This document shows, piece after piece, positions 36,931-48,458 of a DNA stretch of 64,000 bases. Every line of letters begins with the position of its first letter. Position 1 is the first letter of the stretch. The notes below the pieces were generated by a model. It was not told the DNA's origin. It was given only the letters and a program-made list of their open reading frames with translations, and made no database searches. The translations under genes and the position numbers were made by a program. Source of the DNA: Stenogyne calaminthoides (lineage: Eukaryota; Streptophyta; Magnoliopsida; Lamiales; Lamiaceae); the NCBI GenBank assembly GCA_037126765.1, contig JBBCBC010000034.1, positions 20,458,691 to 20,522,690 on the forward strand. Direction: 5' to 3'.

Positions 36931-39067
36931 AAAGTGACAGAGAACTAGGGATTTGCCTTTCTCCCACACACTTTCTCTCACTAAAACTGTGTCTCTGGGA
37001 AATTTCTTTCTCTCCTCCAATCCTCTCCAATTTATAGGTGTTATGGGACGTGTTGATTGCTCAAGTTGTTTGACATGATCGGTCGGAGTGTGTAGGCTAG
37101 GCTGGTAGCTAGTTGATGTGTGTCGAATCGGGAGAAGATCTCGGCTTTTATAGATTTTACCGGACTTGATTAGTGGCAGATATTTTGGGAACCATCGATT
37201 TTTCTCTCGAAAGTTGTATCTACGATTTGACCTGACTGTGTATGCCTACAAAGCAAAATCCTTGTCGTTTTGTGGCAGCCCGAGCTCGCGGCTTGTCTAA
37301 TTGGGCCTTAAGCGTGCTTTATTATCTTATTAACGGTTTCCACTTGACCGTTGGACTGGGGGTGATAGGGTGTTGAAAAGTATTTTCTTATGCCGTATTG
37401 CGCACACTAATTGTGAAAATATACATTGTCGAACTGTTTACCATTATCGGTAACATTCATGTGTGGGATTCCAAATTGGTAGATGATATTCTTCCAAACG
37501 AACTCACTCATCTATTTGCATGTGATCTAGGCCAGGGGTTCGGCCTCAACCCATTTCATGAAGTAGTCCACTGCGACCACTGTAAATGTCACACCCTCTT
37601 TTACAGGTAGGAATGGTCAGATCGGGCCTATTCCCCATTTCACGAAAATCCATGGACTAAAGACCGATGTGAGGTGCTTAGGAGGGCTGTGTATGATCGT
37701 TGAAAAATTCTAAAATTGAGCGTAGGATCGGGCATTAGCAATTGTGTCTTTTTTCAAAGTTGGCTATAAATACCCCCGTCGCAGTATCTTAATGGCTAGG
37801 GTGTGTTCGCCAAAGTGATTTCCACAAATCCCCTCGTGGATCTCCGCGAGGACGGACTCAACTTCGTTCTTACCCAGATATTTAATAATGGGAGTGAGAA
37901 CCCTTTCTTAAATAACATATCATTAATTAAAGTGTACCTGGCCGACCTCAGTCGAAGTCGGCTTGCCTAGATCCTATCTTCAGGGAGAACCCCATTCTGG
38001 AGGAATTATTTGATCAATTATATCCAGCTTGTCGACTAGCCACTGTCCACTTAGTAAATCTCATTCTCGTCGCTCGACGTGGGCATCATTCGGGTTATGC
38101 TAACACTGTCGAACTCGACAGCCCCCGCTGAAGTAGCCAGGCGAGCGAGAGCATCGACCTTGGTATTTTCCATCCTAGGGACCTTGTCCATGTGGACCTA
38201 CCTAAACCATTGTATTAATTTGGCCACGAGAGCTTGGTATCTCGCATCTTCTCGTCATTTGCCTCATACTCCCCTTGGATTTGTCTTACAATTAGTTATG
38301 AGCCACTAAGAAATTGGAATTATTGGAAGACTCTTATTGATGTTGCCATGCGGAGTACCGCGATGAGCACTTTGTATTTGGCCTTGTTGTTAGTGTCTTG
38401 GAAGTCTAAACGGATTAATGAGATGAATACCCGATTGTGCGAACTGAAAAGGATGATTCCGGCCCCTGCCACATACATCTTACATGGTAAATGGGCAACC
38501 TTACCTGGTCCCTAATTGAAGGTTAACTCGACTATAAAGTTGGCGAATGCCTTCTCTTTGATCGTTATTCGGGAGGCGTACAAGATGTCGAACTGTCCTA
38601 GCTCAATAGACCATTTAAGCAATCATCTCGCGGAATCTAGTCACTGAAGAATTTTATCAATGGGAAGGTTGTAAGTACTTCTACTTGATGATAGAAGAAA
38701 TATGGCCTAAGTTTTCGCACGCTAATAACTAGGGCGTAAGCCAGCTTCTCAATGGGCAGGTACCTAAGCTCGGCGTCTCTTAAAGACTGTCTAACATAAT
38801 ATTCCGACTATTGCTCCTTGTTTTCTATTTGAACTAACACTGCACTGATCGTAGATTCGGAGGCGGCCAATTATAAGTTTAGTTTTTTCGCTACTTGGAA
38901 ACTACTCTCGCATCGGCCAAATACTCCTTCAAATGTTCAAATACTTGTTGGCATTGGTTCGACCTTTAGAACTTTCCATTCTCCAATACGTCAGAAAATG
39001 GCTTTCATATGAACCTCCTTTTACATGACGTGGGGGCTATATCTTGATTATAGCTTTGCCCTTCTAC
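36931..39067 (-). mobile_element. Tat-lineage Ty3/gypsy relic, copy E
   Basis: Inverted copy with the same R-side junction as copies B and D (TTTGTTTGTAGAAGGGCAAA). On the - strand: RNase H (39067-38100, with LKWSIELGQF-equivalent sequence broken by stops), integrase zinc finger and core (about 37900-37320), then a jump at about 37290 straight to post-integrase sequence, deleting the integrase C-terminal part kept in copies A, C and D. The LTR-like tail reaches 36931. Non-functional. Confidence 0.8.
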
Positions 39068-40509
39068 AAACAGAGATATGGCAAAGAGTTCTGTAAAGTT
39101 ATTGCAGCGTAGATTTGGGACCTTGTTTAAAATTATGAGATTTGGGATTTTAGGTCTGAGCACTCGCCACATTTTACTTATATTAATTTGTACATTTAAG
39201 TTACATTATTCTGCACGTATTAACTTGTACGTTTCATTTCATATTTTCACCCAAATTTAAAATTAACGTTTCGGTTATATTAATTTATATGTTCTGTGCC
39301 CAGTTGCACAATTACAATTGATGCACACTTGACTAACTCTTAGAAAAATCATGTTAACAATTGAATGGCAGCAAGGTTTCAATATAGGTAGTGAAGAATC
39401 TAAATATGAAGTTGAAGGGGACCCTTTGTGGATAAGAAATAAATGGCACTAATATTAATTTTGCATCCATTCATGAGGGATACATGTTGTCCCATATGTG
39501 TGAGGAATAAAGGGAGTACTTAATTTTTATAAAACGGAGCCAATTGGTGCCTTGCGAGTGGTTAGTGGTTTTTTATTGTAATTATTAATTAAATTAAAAA
39601 TGTTAAATGTGTGATTCTTGATATTATTATAATATGCTTCTCTCTATAATTACTAAACTACTTCTATATCATTGTGGCCATGTAATATTAAGGCCGGAAA
39701 GAATACTAGCTAGCTACTATATACTATATACTATCATCATAGTTTTTCTATCTACTTTCATTCACATTATTTAAACATGTGATGATTTCTTTTTGGAAAC
39801 GTGCAAACCATGTGAGCTTTAGTTAAGGTGATAGGCGAAGCTTGTGGTCCGGAGCTTGAGATAAGGATGACAGCTGGTGAAGTTTATGGTGTCAAGTGAA
39901 GCTTGAATGGGCAATAAAAAGACTAATTAATAATGTGTCTTTTTAATCTTCTTCTCTTTCTTCTCTTCAAATATCTTTTCCCGTCGTCACATCGCCAATC
40001 AGTTAGTCTAAAAAATGGTACTAATTCAAGGTGGTCATTTTGAGATGTTGGAGAAGAATATTTTTACTTACCATGCATCACCGAAAAAGATGACCGGCCG
40101 GAATAAACTTTTAAATATTTTGCAGTTAATTTGTTGACAAATATGTTATCGAAATTTAAACTTAAATAAAATTAAATTTACCAACAATATATCTTAAGTA
40201 ACATGGTTACTTTCAAAAAATAATTTAACCATAACTAAATGGTTACTTGCAAAAAATAATTAAAGTAACTGAATGATACTGTGCATATAAAAAATCCAAT
40301 TCTAGATATTTATTGTACATAAGCTTCCCTCAACTTTTTCATCAACGTCTGACTTCTTGATCAGTTTTGAACGCTCTAGTATATGTATAATTTTCTTGAT
40401 CTAATTAATTAATTACTATGGGATGGGCCAATAATATTCTTCAAAGTATTATTCAAATAATATTCCAACTGTCAATAAAGTATTATTCAAATAATATTCC
40501 AATTGTCAA

Positions 40510-40541
<32 letters not shown>

Positions 40542-42745
40542 ATTAGAAACTTGTACACGTTAATAGATAGGTTTATGTGATTAATATACACGGGAAAAAA
40601 ATATATTTTTGATTCAATGAGAATTTTTGATCAACAGATTCAGTCCTATGTTTCTTTTTTTGTCCTTTTTTTTCTGTGGTAAAAACAGTCCCATCTGTTA
40701 AGTTTTTTGCAAATTTGATCCCATTAAAATATTTCAAATAACTATGGGACTAAATATGGTGGAGAAAGGACTAAAATCATGAAACCAACATTCTTGTGGG
40801 ACAATAATTTTTTTCCAATATACACAAAGCAAAATATGTAGAAAATAAAAGGGTGAAGGGGGACCATATGTGGATGAGGGATATTTGGCATTAGACAAGA
40901 TAAGGAATATGTGGCAATGGGCAAGAAGAGGCCTCCTAACTTTTCTGCTATATATATCCATCAAATTAACATTTTTATTTATACATACATACTTACTCCA
41001 ATCTATTCCGCAGTATTAATATATAATTCCCTTCATTTTTCTTATTCTAAACTATGTTCGCTTTTGGATTTATTCCCATAGCGAAAACGAACCCACTAAA
41101 GTAATTATATCATTTTATTGTAGATTATTAATTACCGTCGATGGTATTTAAGTTTATACAAAATATGTAGAAAATAAAGGGGACCATTTGTGGATGAGGG
41201 ATGTGTCACTAGGCAAGATAAGAAATATGTGGCACTGGACAAGATGAGGCCTCCTAACTCTTCTTCTATACATATATCGATCAGACATAGTCATTTTAAT
41301 TGTCGATCCCACAAAGTGTAGTAATTTTAATTGGACGGTTTGTGTTAATACAAGCAAATAAAGGAGTGGGTTGGGGGGTTGGATTGTTGTTTCTAACTTT
41401 ATTAAAAAATATATATATAAAATAATAACATTATAGTTTTAGTTCTCGGATTTGCTTCCACTTGAATGATTCTTTCTTTGAATCTTTCCATTAAACTAGT
41501 GGTACGACCAAATTAGTCCAATTTATTTCTTAAATTTAATTAATTAGAAGTATGATCCCTAATTAATCTATTCTAATGAATAACCCTAAAACATGTATTT
41601 GAGATTCAATTCATAAAACTTTCAGTTGGTCGATTAGGCATCCATATCTGGGCAATGATTTAATGGAACAAAATAATAGGACAAACTAGACTATGAATAC
41701 TAGATGATCGTTTCATACGATCTAGACTTTGTTATACCAAGGGTGTTCTGCCGTATTTGCTACTCTGATTACACAATTATAACAATTACGGATTATAAAG
41801 TGCAATCTAGCTAGAAATAATTAATGAATAAATAAGGGTGGTCAAACCAAATAAACTCATTAATCAAACATGCATAAAATAAATCAAATAATGAAGAAAT
41901 CAAGAGTGATGGTTACGAAATCCATTATTAATTAATCGAAAATCAATCTTTACAAATGTTTGCGCCTCTTCGAGCTAGGAAAGAGATTAGCCAAACATGG
42001 CTACAAAATTATCAATAAAAAAAATTGAAAACACCAATTAATAATCTGAAAAAAAAAATCATCTAAAAATGAAAAAAAAAACTGAACTAAAAAATATAAA
42101 TTAAATCTAAATAAATTATGAAAAATATTAAAAAGTCAACTAAAATTTTAAAAAATAATTAAATAAAAAAAAGAATAAACTAAATAAAACTTGAGAAATA
42201 TTTTTATGAAAATCATGCTAAAACATAAAATAAAAAAAAAATTCCTATGGGAGCGTGGGAAGGGAGACTGGGAGTATTGGAACAAGCAGGTGATCTCCTA
42301 CACGGGAGGTGTATGACAAAATGTGTCAGTGAACTATAAAACATGTTTCTACAAACAAATATATGGCAAAGAGTTCCGTAAAGTTATTGCACCGTAGATT
42401 TGGGACATTGTTTAAAATTAAGGGATTTGGGATTTTAGGTTTGTACACTCTCCACATTTTACTTATATTAATTTGTACATTCCAGTAATATTAGTCTGCA
42501 CGTCTTAACCTGTACGTTTCATTTCATATTTTCACCCAAATTTAAAATTAACGTTTCAGTTATATTAATTTATATGTTCTATGTGTCCAAATTGCACTAA
42601 CTTTTTTTAAAAAATCACGTTAACAATTGAATGGCAGCAAAGATTTCAATATAGGTAGTGAAGAATCTAAATATGAAGTTGAAGGGACCATTTATGGATA
42701 AGAAATAAATAAAGACTAATATTAATTGTGCATCCATTCATGAGG
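39068..42745 (-). repeat. array spacer unit, inverted, thionin gene lost
   Basis: Read on the - strand: R 42745-42350, T 42300-42000, U 41990-41270, V 41260-40620, W 40510-40440, X 40430-39910, thionin 5' flank stub 39905-39710, then the next R 39660-39068. The T module here has no MULE, so it is one of the empty sites. The stub (GGTGTCAAGTGAAGCTTGAA reading + at about 39887) is the sequence found upstream of thionin copy 2, but no exon remains. Confidence 0.75.
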
Positions 42746-43929
42746 ATATGTGTTTTAAGAGACATAACCTTCACCAGCTCCGGACATTGGTTACCACAAG
42801 CTTCGCCTATCACCTTATCTAAAGCTTACATGGTTTGCACGTTTCCAAAAAGAAATCATCACATGTTTAAAGAATGTGAATGGAAGTAGATAGAAAACTA
42901 TGATGACCACACACATGTACAGTGTATACTATTACTTAATATTATGTAATATATAGTAGTATTGTTTCCGGCCTTAATATTACATGGCCACAATAGTATA
43001 GAGGTAGTTTAGTAATTATGGAAAGAAGCATATTATAATAGTATAAAAAAATCACACACTTTACATTTTTAATTTAATTAATAATTACTATAAAAACCAC
43101 AGACCACACGCAAGGCGGCAATTGCTTCGTTTTATAAAAATTAAGTACTCCCTTTGTTCCTCTATAGGAGGGACATACCTTAATTTATAGCACCTAAATT
43201 AAGGAGTATTATAAAATAATAGATGTAGTACAAGTAATGTAATTGAGAAAGACAAAATAAAAGATGGAGTTGATTAATAAAATAATAAAAAGTATTTGCC
43301 AAAAAATGGAATTGGTATATTATAGAGAACGGACCGAAATTAACATTATTGTCATTTATTTCTTATCCACAAATGGTCCCCTTACCGAAACATATCCCTC
43401 ATTAATAGATGCACAATTAATATTAGTGCTATTTATTTCTTATCCATAAATGGTCCCCTTCAACTTCATATTAAGACTCTTCACTATCTGTATTAAAACC
43501 TTGCTGCCATTCAATTGTTAACGTGATTTCTCTAAGAGTTGGTCAAACCTTGCTGCCATTCAATTAATATAACCGAAACTTTAATTTTAAATTTAGGTGA
43601 AAATATGAAATGAAACGTACAGGTTAATACTTGCAGACTAATGTAACTGAAATGTATAAATTAATATATGTAAAATGTGGCGAGTTTACAAACCTAAAAT
43701 CCCAAATCTCAGAATTTTAAACAAGGTCTCAAATCTACGCTACAATAACTTAACGGAACTCTTTTATCTTTGTTTGTAGAAACATGTTTTATAGTTCACT
43801 AATACATTTTGTCATACACCTCCCGTGTAGGAGATCCCCTGCTTGTTTCAATACTCCCACTCTCCCCTAGGAGATTTTTTTATTTTAAGTTTTGGCATGA
43901 TTTTCTTAAAAATATTTCTGAAGTTTTAT
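42746..43929 (+). repeat. thionin-flank stub and module R-T in direct orientation
   Basis: 42746-43090 is the thionin 5' flank (TCACCAGCTCCGGACATTGG, CTTCGCCTATCACCTTATCT), here in the opposite orientation to 39680-39905. Then R 43090-43830 and the start of T to 43929. R is therefore inverted about this point (arms 42350-42745 and 43340-43830). The Stowaway-like end TACTCCCTTTGTTCC lies at 43146. No gene. Confidence 0.65.
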
Positions 43930-43938
43930 TTAGTTTAT

Positions 43939-45375
43939 GGCTTAATTGCGAATAAAATCACCACTTTTTCATAAATTGCAATCTAATATATATAAACTTT
44001 TGAATTTTGGCAAACAAATCATCACTTTTACTTTCTTTTGCAATTTCAACTTCGGGCAGTTTGCTCCCTTGCCCGAGAGTTAATGTGTACAAAAAATGCT
44101 CCATCATCAGCCTAGTAAGCATCCACGTCAATAAATATTTATTAACATAATAAATAAACATTTAAAAATAAATTACTATTATATATACTATTAATAAATT
44201 TAAAAGTATAAGTTATATTTTTTAAAGTATTAGAAGTTAAAAAACTTTAAAAAATTAAAAATTTAATAATAAAAATTTTAGAATAACACTTTTAAAAATA
44301 AAATAAAAATTAAAAGAATAAAATAAAATAAAAAATTTACAAATAAAATAATTAAAATGCAAAATTAAAAATTTAAAATCAAACGTTCATTCTCGTCAAA
44401 TCTTCATCCTCGAGAAAAAAAAATAGTTTTGCAAAAAAAAAATCAATATTCAATTACACCAAAATCCCTTCATTTTCAACCTCATATTGCCTTCGTCGTT
44501 GCCCCACCCCCACCATCCCATTGTTGCCCCACTACGACCCAACGTTCCTTGCGCTACCGCATCTTCACAATGTAATTTTAATTCTGCAAAAAATCTCAAA
44601 ATCTCCAAAATCTAATTACACAAAAAATTTCAACATTTAATTACACCAGAATATTTGTTGCTCCAATTACACTAAATCAAACTATTCTGCAATAAAAAAA
44701 AATAAGATACCATGGACCATTACAAAAAGCGAGCACCCATTTTGAGAGCCGAGGGTTGAGTGGCGTGTGCGGTGACTCTATTCACATTTCAAAATTGATT
44801 AAAGTGTTGATGGGAAGGAATATGAATGAAAGGTGGAGGTGTAGCTGGAACGGGAGTGGGGTCGGGGAGGGTGGCTAGAAGCATGGATTGGGGGAAATTT
44901 TTCATTAGGTTTAGTTTCCTGAGTTTAATTATATTTTTTTTATATTGTGTTACTCGAGGGCAAATTATATTCTCTAAGAAATATTTTTTGTGTTAATTTT
45001 TAATAATGACAATTTTAATTATAATTGTGATATTGAATATTATTTGTTTGTGTTGGTTTCTATTTTAATTTTATTAGAAGAAATTAGATGTTGATTTTAA
45101 TATCTTATTATATTTAAATTTATTTATAGTATTTATAATACTTAATTTATTTTTAAACTATTATTTATTATGTTAATAAGTATTTATTGATGTGGATGCT
45201 TATTGGGCTGATGATCGTGCATTTTTTGTACACATCAATTTTCGGGCAAGGGGACAAACTGCCCGAAGTTAAAATTGCAAAAAAGAGTAAAAGTGATGAT
45301 TTGTTTGTCAAAATTCAAAAGTTTAGATTAGATTGCAATTTTTGAAAAGGTGATGATTTTATTCGCAAATAAGCC
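43939..45375. mobile_element. non-autonomous MULE with 240 bp terminal inverted repeats
   Basis: 1437 bp. Left end GGCTTAATTGCGAATAAAAT; right end reverse-complemented GGCTTATTTGCGAATAAAAT; inverted identity continues for about 240 bp, including the TTCGGGCAG / TTGCCCG motif. A perfect 9 bp target duplication TTAGTTTAT lies at 43930-43938 and 45376-45384. The empty site ATTTAGTTTATTC exists in module T at about 3218. These are the marks of a Mutator-like element. The interior has no transposase; it holds a GC-richer part (about 44490-44570 and 44750-44900) that might be captured genomic sequence. Confidence 0.92.
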
Positions 45376-45791
45376 TTAGTTTATTCTTATTTTTTTAAAA
45401 TTTAATTCGTTTTTAAATTTTATTTGACTTTTTAATATTTTTCATAGTTTAGTTAGGTTTAATTGATTTTTTTTAATTCAGATTATTTTTTATTTTTAGT
45501 TGATTTTTTTTTTCAGATTATTAATTGGTGTTTTCAATTTTTTTATTGATAATTTTGTATCTTGTAGCTCGAAGAGGCGCAAACATTTGTAAAGATTTGA
45601 TTTTTGATTAATTAATAATGGATTTCTTAACCCTCACTATTGATTTCTTCATTATTTGATTTATGTTCTGCATGCTTGATTAATGAGTTTATTCGGTTTG
45701 ACCACCCTTATTTATTCATTAGTTATTTCTAGCTAGACTGCACTTTATAATCCGTAATTTTTATAATTGTGTAACCAGAGTAGCAAATAGG
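45376..45791 (+). repeat. spacer modules T (rest) and U (first part)
   Basis: T continues after the MULE, then U from about 45568 (CTCGAAGAGGCGCAAACATT). U is interrupted at GAGTAGCAAATAGG by the Reina-type element and resumes at about 48465. Confidence 0.75.
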
Positions 45792-46316
45792 TGATGAGAA
45801 CCGCGATTGCAAAAAACACAATTAACAAACGAAGAATGATAACAATTGTTGCCCCAACTCAGGTTGGCAAGAAACAATTAGGGTTTTGACAAAATTGTCA
45901 AGGTTTTTATTAAGTTTTTAACGTGCCAAATAAATAAGACGTACTATAGTATTTACAGGACAAAAAGGACTCAAACTATTCTAGAAAGGACCGACTTTCC
46001 TACCCTAATTCCAGCCGTGCAAATCTAATCAAATAAAGGACTAAAACTATTATAAAAAGACCAAATCCATCCTAATCTAGAAGATATGAAAATAACCGCA
46101 AAATAAAAGAGCAAAAAGTAAATCTTGGTGAATCTTGCAAAGATTCACACGCATCTTGAATATCTTGAGTATCTTGATAAAAGTAGGACAATATCTTTCA
46201 ATTCTTGCCAATCCTACTTCAACCATATCGCGGGTCCCTTCTATTGAGTCGGGCCTTGCGCCGCTTCCCTTAGCCTAGCCCGCCTAGCCCGACTGTATGC
46301 ATTCTTTAGCCCGCGA
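45792..46316 (-). repeat. 3' LTR of the Reina-type element
   Basis: 525 bp, paired with 47936-48458. On the - strand it runs from TCGCGGGCTAAAGAATGC to GCGGTTCTCATCA. The start is TC and not the usual TG in both LTRs. It follows a GAACGAGGG purine tract. Confidence 0.85.
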
Positions 46317-46493
46317 CCCTCGTTCAAGATCATTCCTGTCTCCTTCAAGTTCGTCCTTGTCCTCAAGGACTAATTCCGGAAAACGTTCTCGCATCGTCCC
46401 CAAATGCTCCCAAGTTGCTTCTTCTAATGGTAAATCTTCCCACGCATCCTTTCCCTTGACCCGCGACTTCAATGTCACCCTACTCCTTCCCAT
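46284..46493 (-). pseudogene. end of pol (chromodomain C-terminal part), Reina element
   Basis: Contains DAWEDLPLEEATWE followed by FPELVLEDKDELEG, the usual close of the chromodomain in Reina/CRM-type polyproteins (WxGLPxEEATWE). The stop lies inside the LTR, as is common in this lineage. It is fused upstream, out of frame, to the protease region, marking the internal deletion point near 46490. Confidence 0.75.
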
Positions 46494-46894
46494 TCAAACT
46501 CCCTTGTACCTTTACCATAATTGGTGCTAACCGGCCCCAATTCCTTCATCCATTGAATTCCCAAGACGATATCCGGTCCTACGAGCGGAAGAGCGAATAA
46601 ATCAACCCTCGTCTCAATCCCTTGCATGTCCATAGGGATATCTTTGTACACAACATCGCATTCTAATTTTTTGCCACAAGCGACCCTCACGTTAAATGGT
46701 CTCACTCTTGAAGTCTTGAGATCAAGCTTGCTCGCCAATTCTTGATTAATAAAGTTGTGCGTTGACCCGGTATCCACGAGAACCTTAACCGGCTGACTCC
46801 GAACGCATGCAACCAACTTCATCGGCCTTGGCCCATGCTCTCCCGTTATCGCATGCAACGACACTTCCACGTCCTTTCCTCCTTCATGATCCAA
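46475..46894 (-). CDS. retroelement aspartic protease (Reina type)
   Basis: About 139 residues. VLVDTGSTHNFI (about residues 35-46) holds the DTG catalytic triad of retropepsins, and LPLVGPDIVLGIQWM is the conserved flap-to-C-terminal ILGMxWL-type motif of gypsy proteases. In an intact element it is part of gag-pol and is freed by self-cleavage to process the polyprotein. Here the frame runs from just after gag, in another frame, to the deletion junction, ending EWEGVG. The catalytic site looks whole, but with no pol the element is dead. Confidence 0.8.
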   Translation of the reverse strand: MDHEGGKDVEVSLHAITGEHGPRPMKLVACVRSQPVKVLVDTGSTHNFINQELASKLDLKTSRVRPFNVRVACGKKLECDVVYKDIPMDMQGIETRVDLFALPLVGPDIVLGIQWMKELGPVSTNYGKGTREFEWEGVG

Positions 46895-46918
46895 CTCGAC
46901 GGGCTCAATGAGAAATGC

Positions 46919-47851
46919 TTAAGCTGATTTACATCTATGCCCGGGTACGAATCGCTCGTCACAATTAAAGCATAATCCCTTCTCACGCCGCCTTTGCATC
47001 TCATCCCATGAGAGTCGCTTTACCCCCGGTGGTCCGGTCCGGCTTGCTACCTCCTCAGTTTTACCGGGTGTTACAACCCTTGCCTCTTCACTCTCTTGCG
47101 GTACAGAATTATTACGCCTCCAATCTGGTCGAACGCTTCTCCTAGTGGCCGCTAGATGATCGTCCCTCAAACGGGCTGTCTCCACTGCATCCAAGTACGT
47201 TTCTGGACGATATACTCGAACCTCTGTCCCGAGTTCAGGTTTTAACCCGCCAACGAATGCCCCCACGAGCGCTTTCTCCGGCCAATCTTGCACCCTACTT
47301 GCGACGCGCTCAAACTCCTTTTGGTACTCGCGTAAGGTGCCGGTTTGTTTGATGTGGGATAATGCCTCATCGTAATCGGTGTAATCGGACGGCCCAAAGC
47401 GGGTCATCAATTCCTTTTCGAAATCCTTCCAGCGCACAGTCCTTTCTTTTTTCTTGTAAACCCTACTAATCCATTGCCACCAAATATTAGCTTCTCCTTC
47501 CATGTAATAAGCAGCGTAACGTACCTTATCTTCTCGTTTGATATCATGCAAGTATTGGTTGGCTCGACTTAGCCATGAAACTGGGTCGTCCCCTTTAAAG
47601 GTCGGACACGTGAGCTTGGGTCGATTGGTTTGTCGTTCGTCCCTTCCCCGATCATCTTTTGCTTCTTGACGGGTCGAGTTCGATTTGTCAGAATCCGATT
47701 CAAATGACGCGGACTCTTCTGATGAATTGTTCTTGTCCTTCTTCTTCTCCCGTTGGCGATCCCCGAGTTTCCCTACCTGGCATGACAAATCTGCAATGGT
47801 CTCAACCATCGCATCGAACTTGACGCCTAGATTCACCACAGTTGTCTCCAA
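46919..47851 (-). CDS. retroelement gag (Reina type)
   Basis: Capsid/nucleocapsid polyprotein, about 310 residues open. After an acidic, Ser-rich N-terminal part comes the gag capsid core: LTCPTFKGDDPVSWLSRANQ (about 80-100), AAYYMEGEANIWWQWI, WKDFEKELMTRFGPSDY, GTLREYQKEFERVASRVQDW. It ends in a zinc knuckle, CFNCDERFVPGHRC (about 294-307). The open frame extends about 25 codons upstream of 47851 without an in-frame ATG; an ATC codon stands where a start would be expected, so translation initiation may be lost. A TAA follows the knuckle, and protease continues in another frame. Confidence 0.85.
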   Translation of the reverse strand: METTVVNLGVKFDAMVETIADLSCQVGKLGDRQREKKKDKNNSSEESASFESDSDKSNSTRQEAKDDRGRDERQTNRPKLTCPTFKGDDPVSWLSRANQYLHDIKREDKVRYAAYYMEGEANIWWQWISRVYKKKERTVRWKDFEKELMTRFGPSDYTDYDEALSHIKQTGTLREYQKEFERVASRVQDWPEKALVGAFVGGLKPELGTEVRVYRPETYLDAVETARLRDDHLAATRRSVRPDWRRNNSVPQESEEARVVTPGKTEEVASRTGPPGVKRLSWDEMQRRREKGLCFNCDERFVPGHRCKSA

Positions 47852-47935
47852 GAGTTCAATCCTTTCCTTTTGAGTTCCCGTCTTTGCTCGTGTACCTCTC
47901 GCGATTCTCGAATACTCTCAATGAAAGCACCAATT

Positions 47936-48458
47936 TGATGGGAACCGCGATTGCAAAACACAATTAACAAACGAAGAATGATAACAATTGTTGCCCCAAC
48001 TCAGGTTGGCAAGAAACAATTAGGGTTTTGACAAAATTGTCAAGGTTTTTATTAAGTTTTTAACGTGCCAAATAAATAAGACGTCCTATAGTATTTATAG
48101 GACAAAAAGGACTCAAACTATTCTAGAAAGGACCGACTTTCATACCCAAATTCCAGCCGTGCAAATCTAATCAAATAAAGGACTAAAACTATTATAAAAA
48201 GACCAAATCCATCCTAATCTAGAAGATATGAAAATAACCGCAAAATAAAAGAGCAAAAAGTAAATCTTGGTGAATCTTGCAAAGATTCACACGCATCTTG
48301 AATATCTTGAGTATCTTGATAAAAGTAGGACAATATCTTTCAATTCTTGCCAATCCTACTTCAACCATATCGCGGTTCCCTTCTATTGAGTCGGGCCTTG
48401 CGCCGCTTCCCTTAGCCTAACCCGCCTAGCCCGATTGTATGCATTCTTTAGCCCGCGA
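47936..48458 (-). repeat. 5' LTR of the Reina-type element
   Basis: 523 bp mate of 45792-46316. It ends (- strand) CCCATCA, followed by AATTGGTGCTTTCATTGAGA, typical of the primer-site region of Reina elements. Confidence 0.85.

Larger units (their letters stand above)
45792..48458 (-). mobile_element. Reina-type Ty3/gypsy element, internally deleted
   Basis: LTR retrotransposon on the - strand, 2667 bp. 5' LTR 47936-48458, primer-site region (AATTGGTGCTTTCATTGAGA on the - strand), gag, protease, then a direct join to the last part of pol (chromodomain end) and the 3' LTR 45792-46316. Reverse transcriptase, RNase H and integrase are gone, so it cannot move by itself. The LTRs differ at roughly ten sites by eye (about 98% identical), so the insertion is fairly young. 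No 5 bp target duplication is visible (ATAGG and TATGA), suggesting later loss or rearrangement at one side. Confidence 0.85.
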
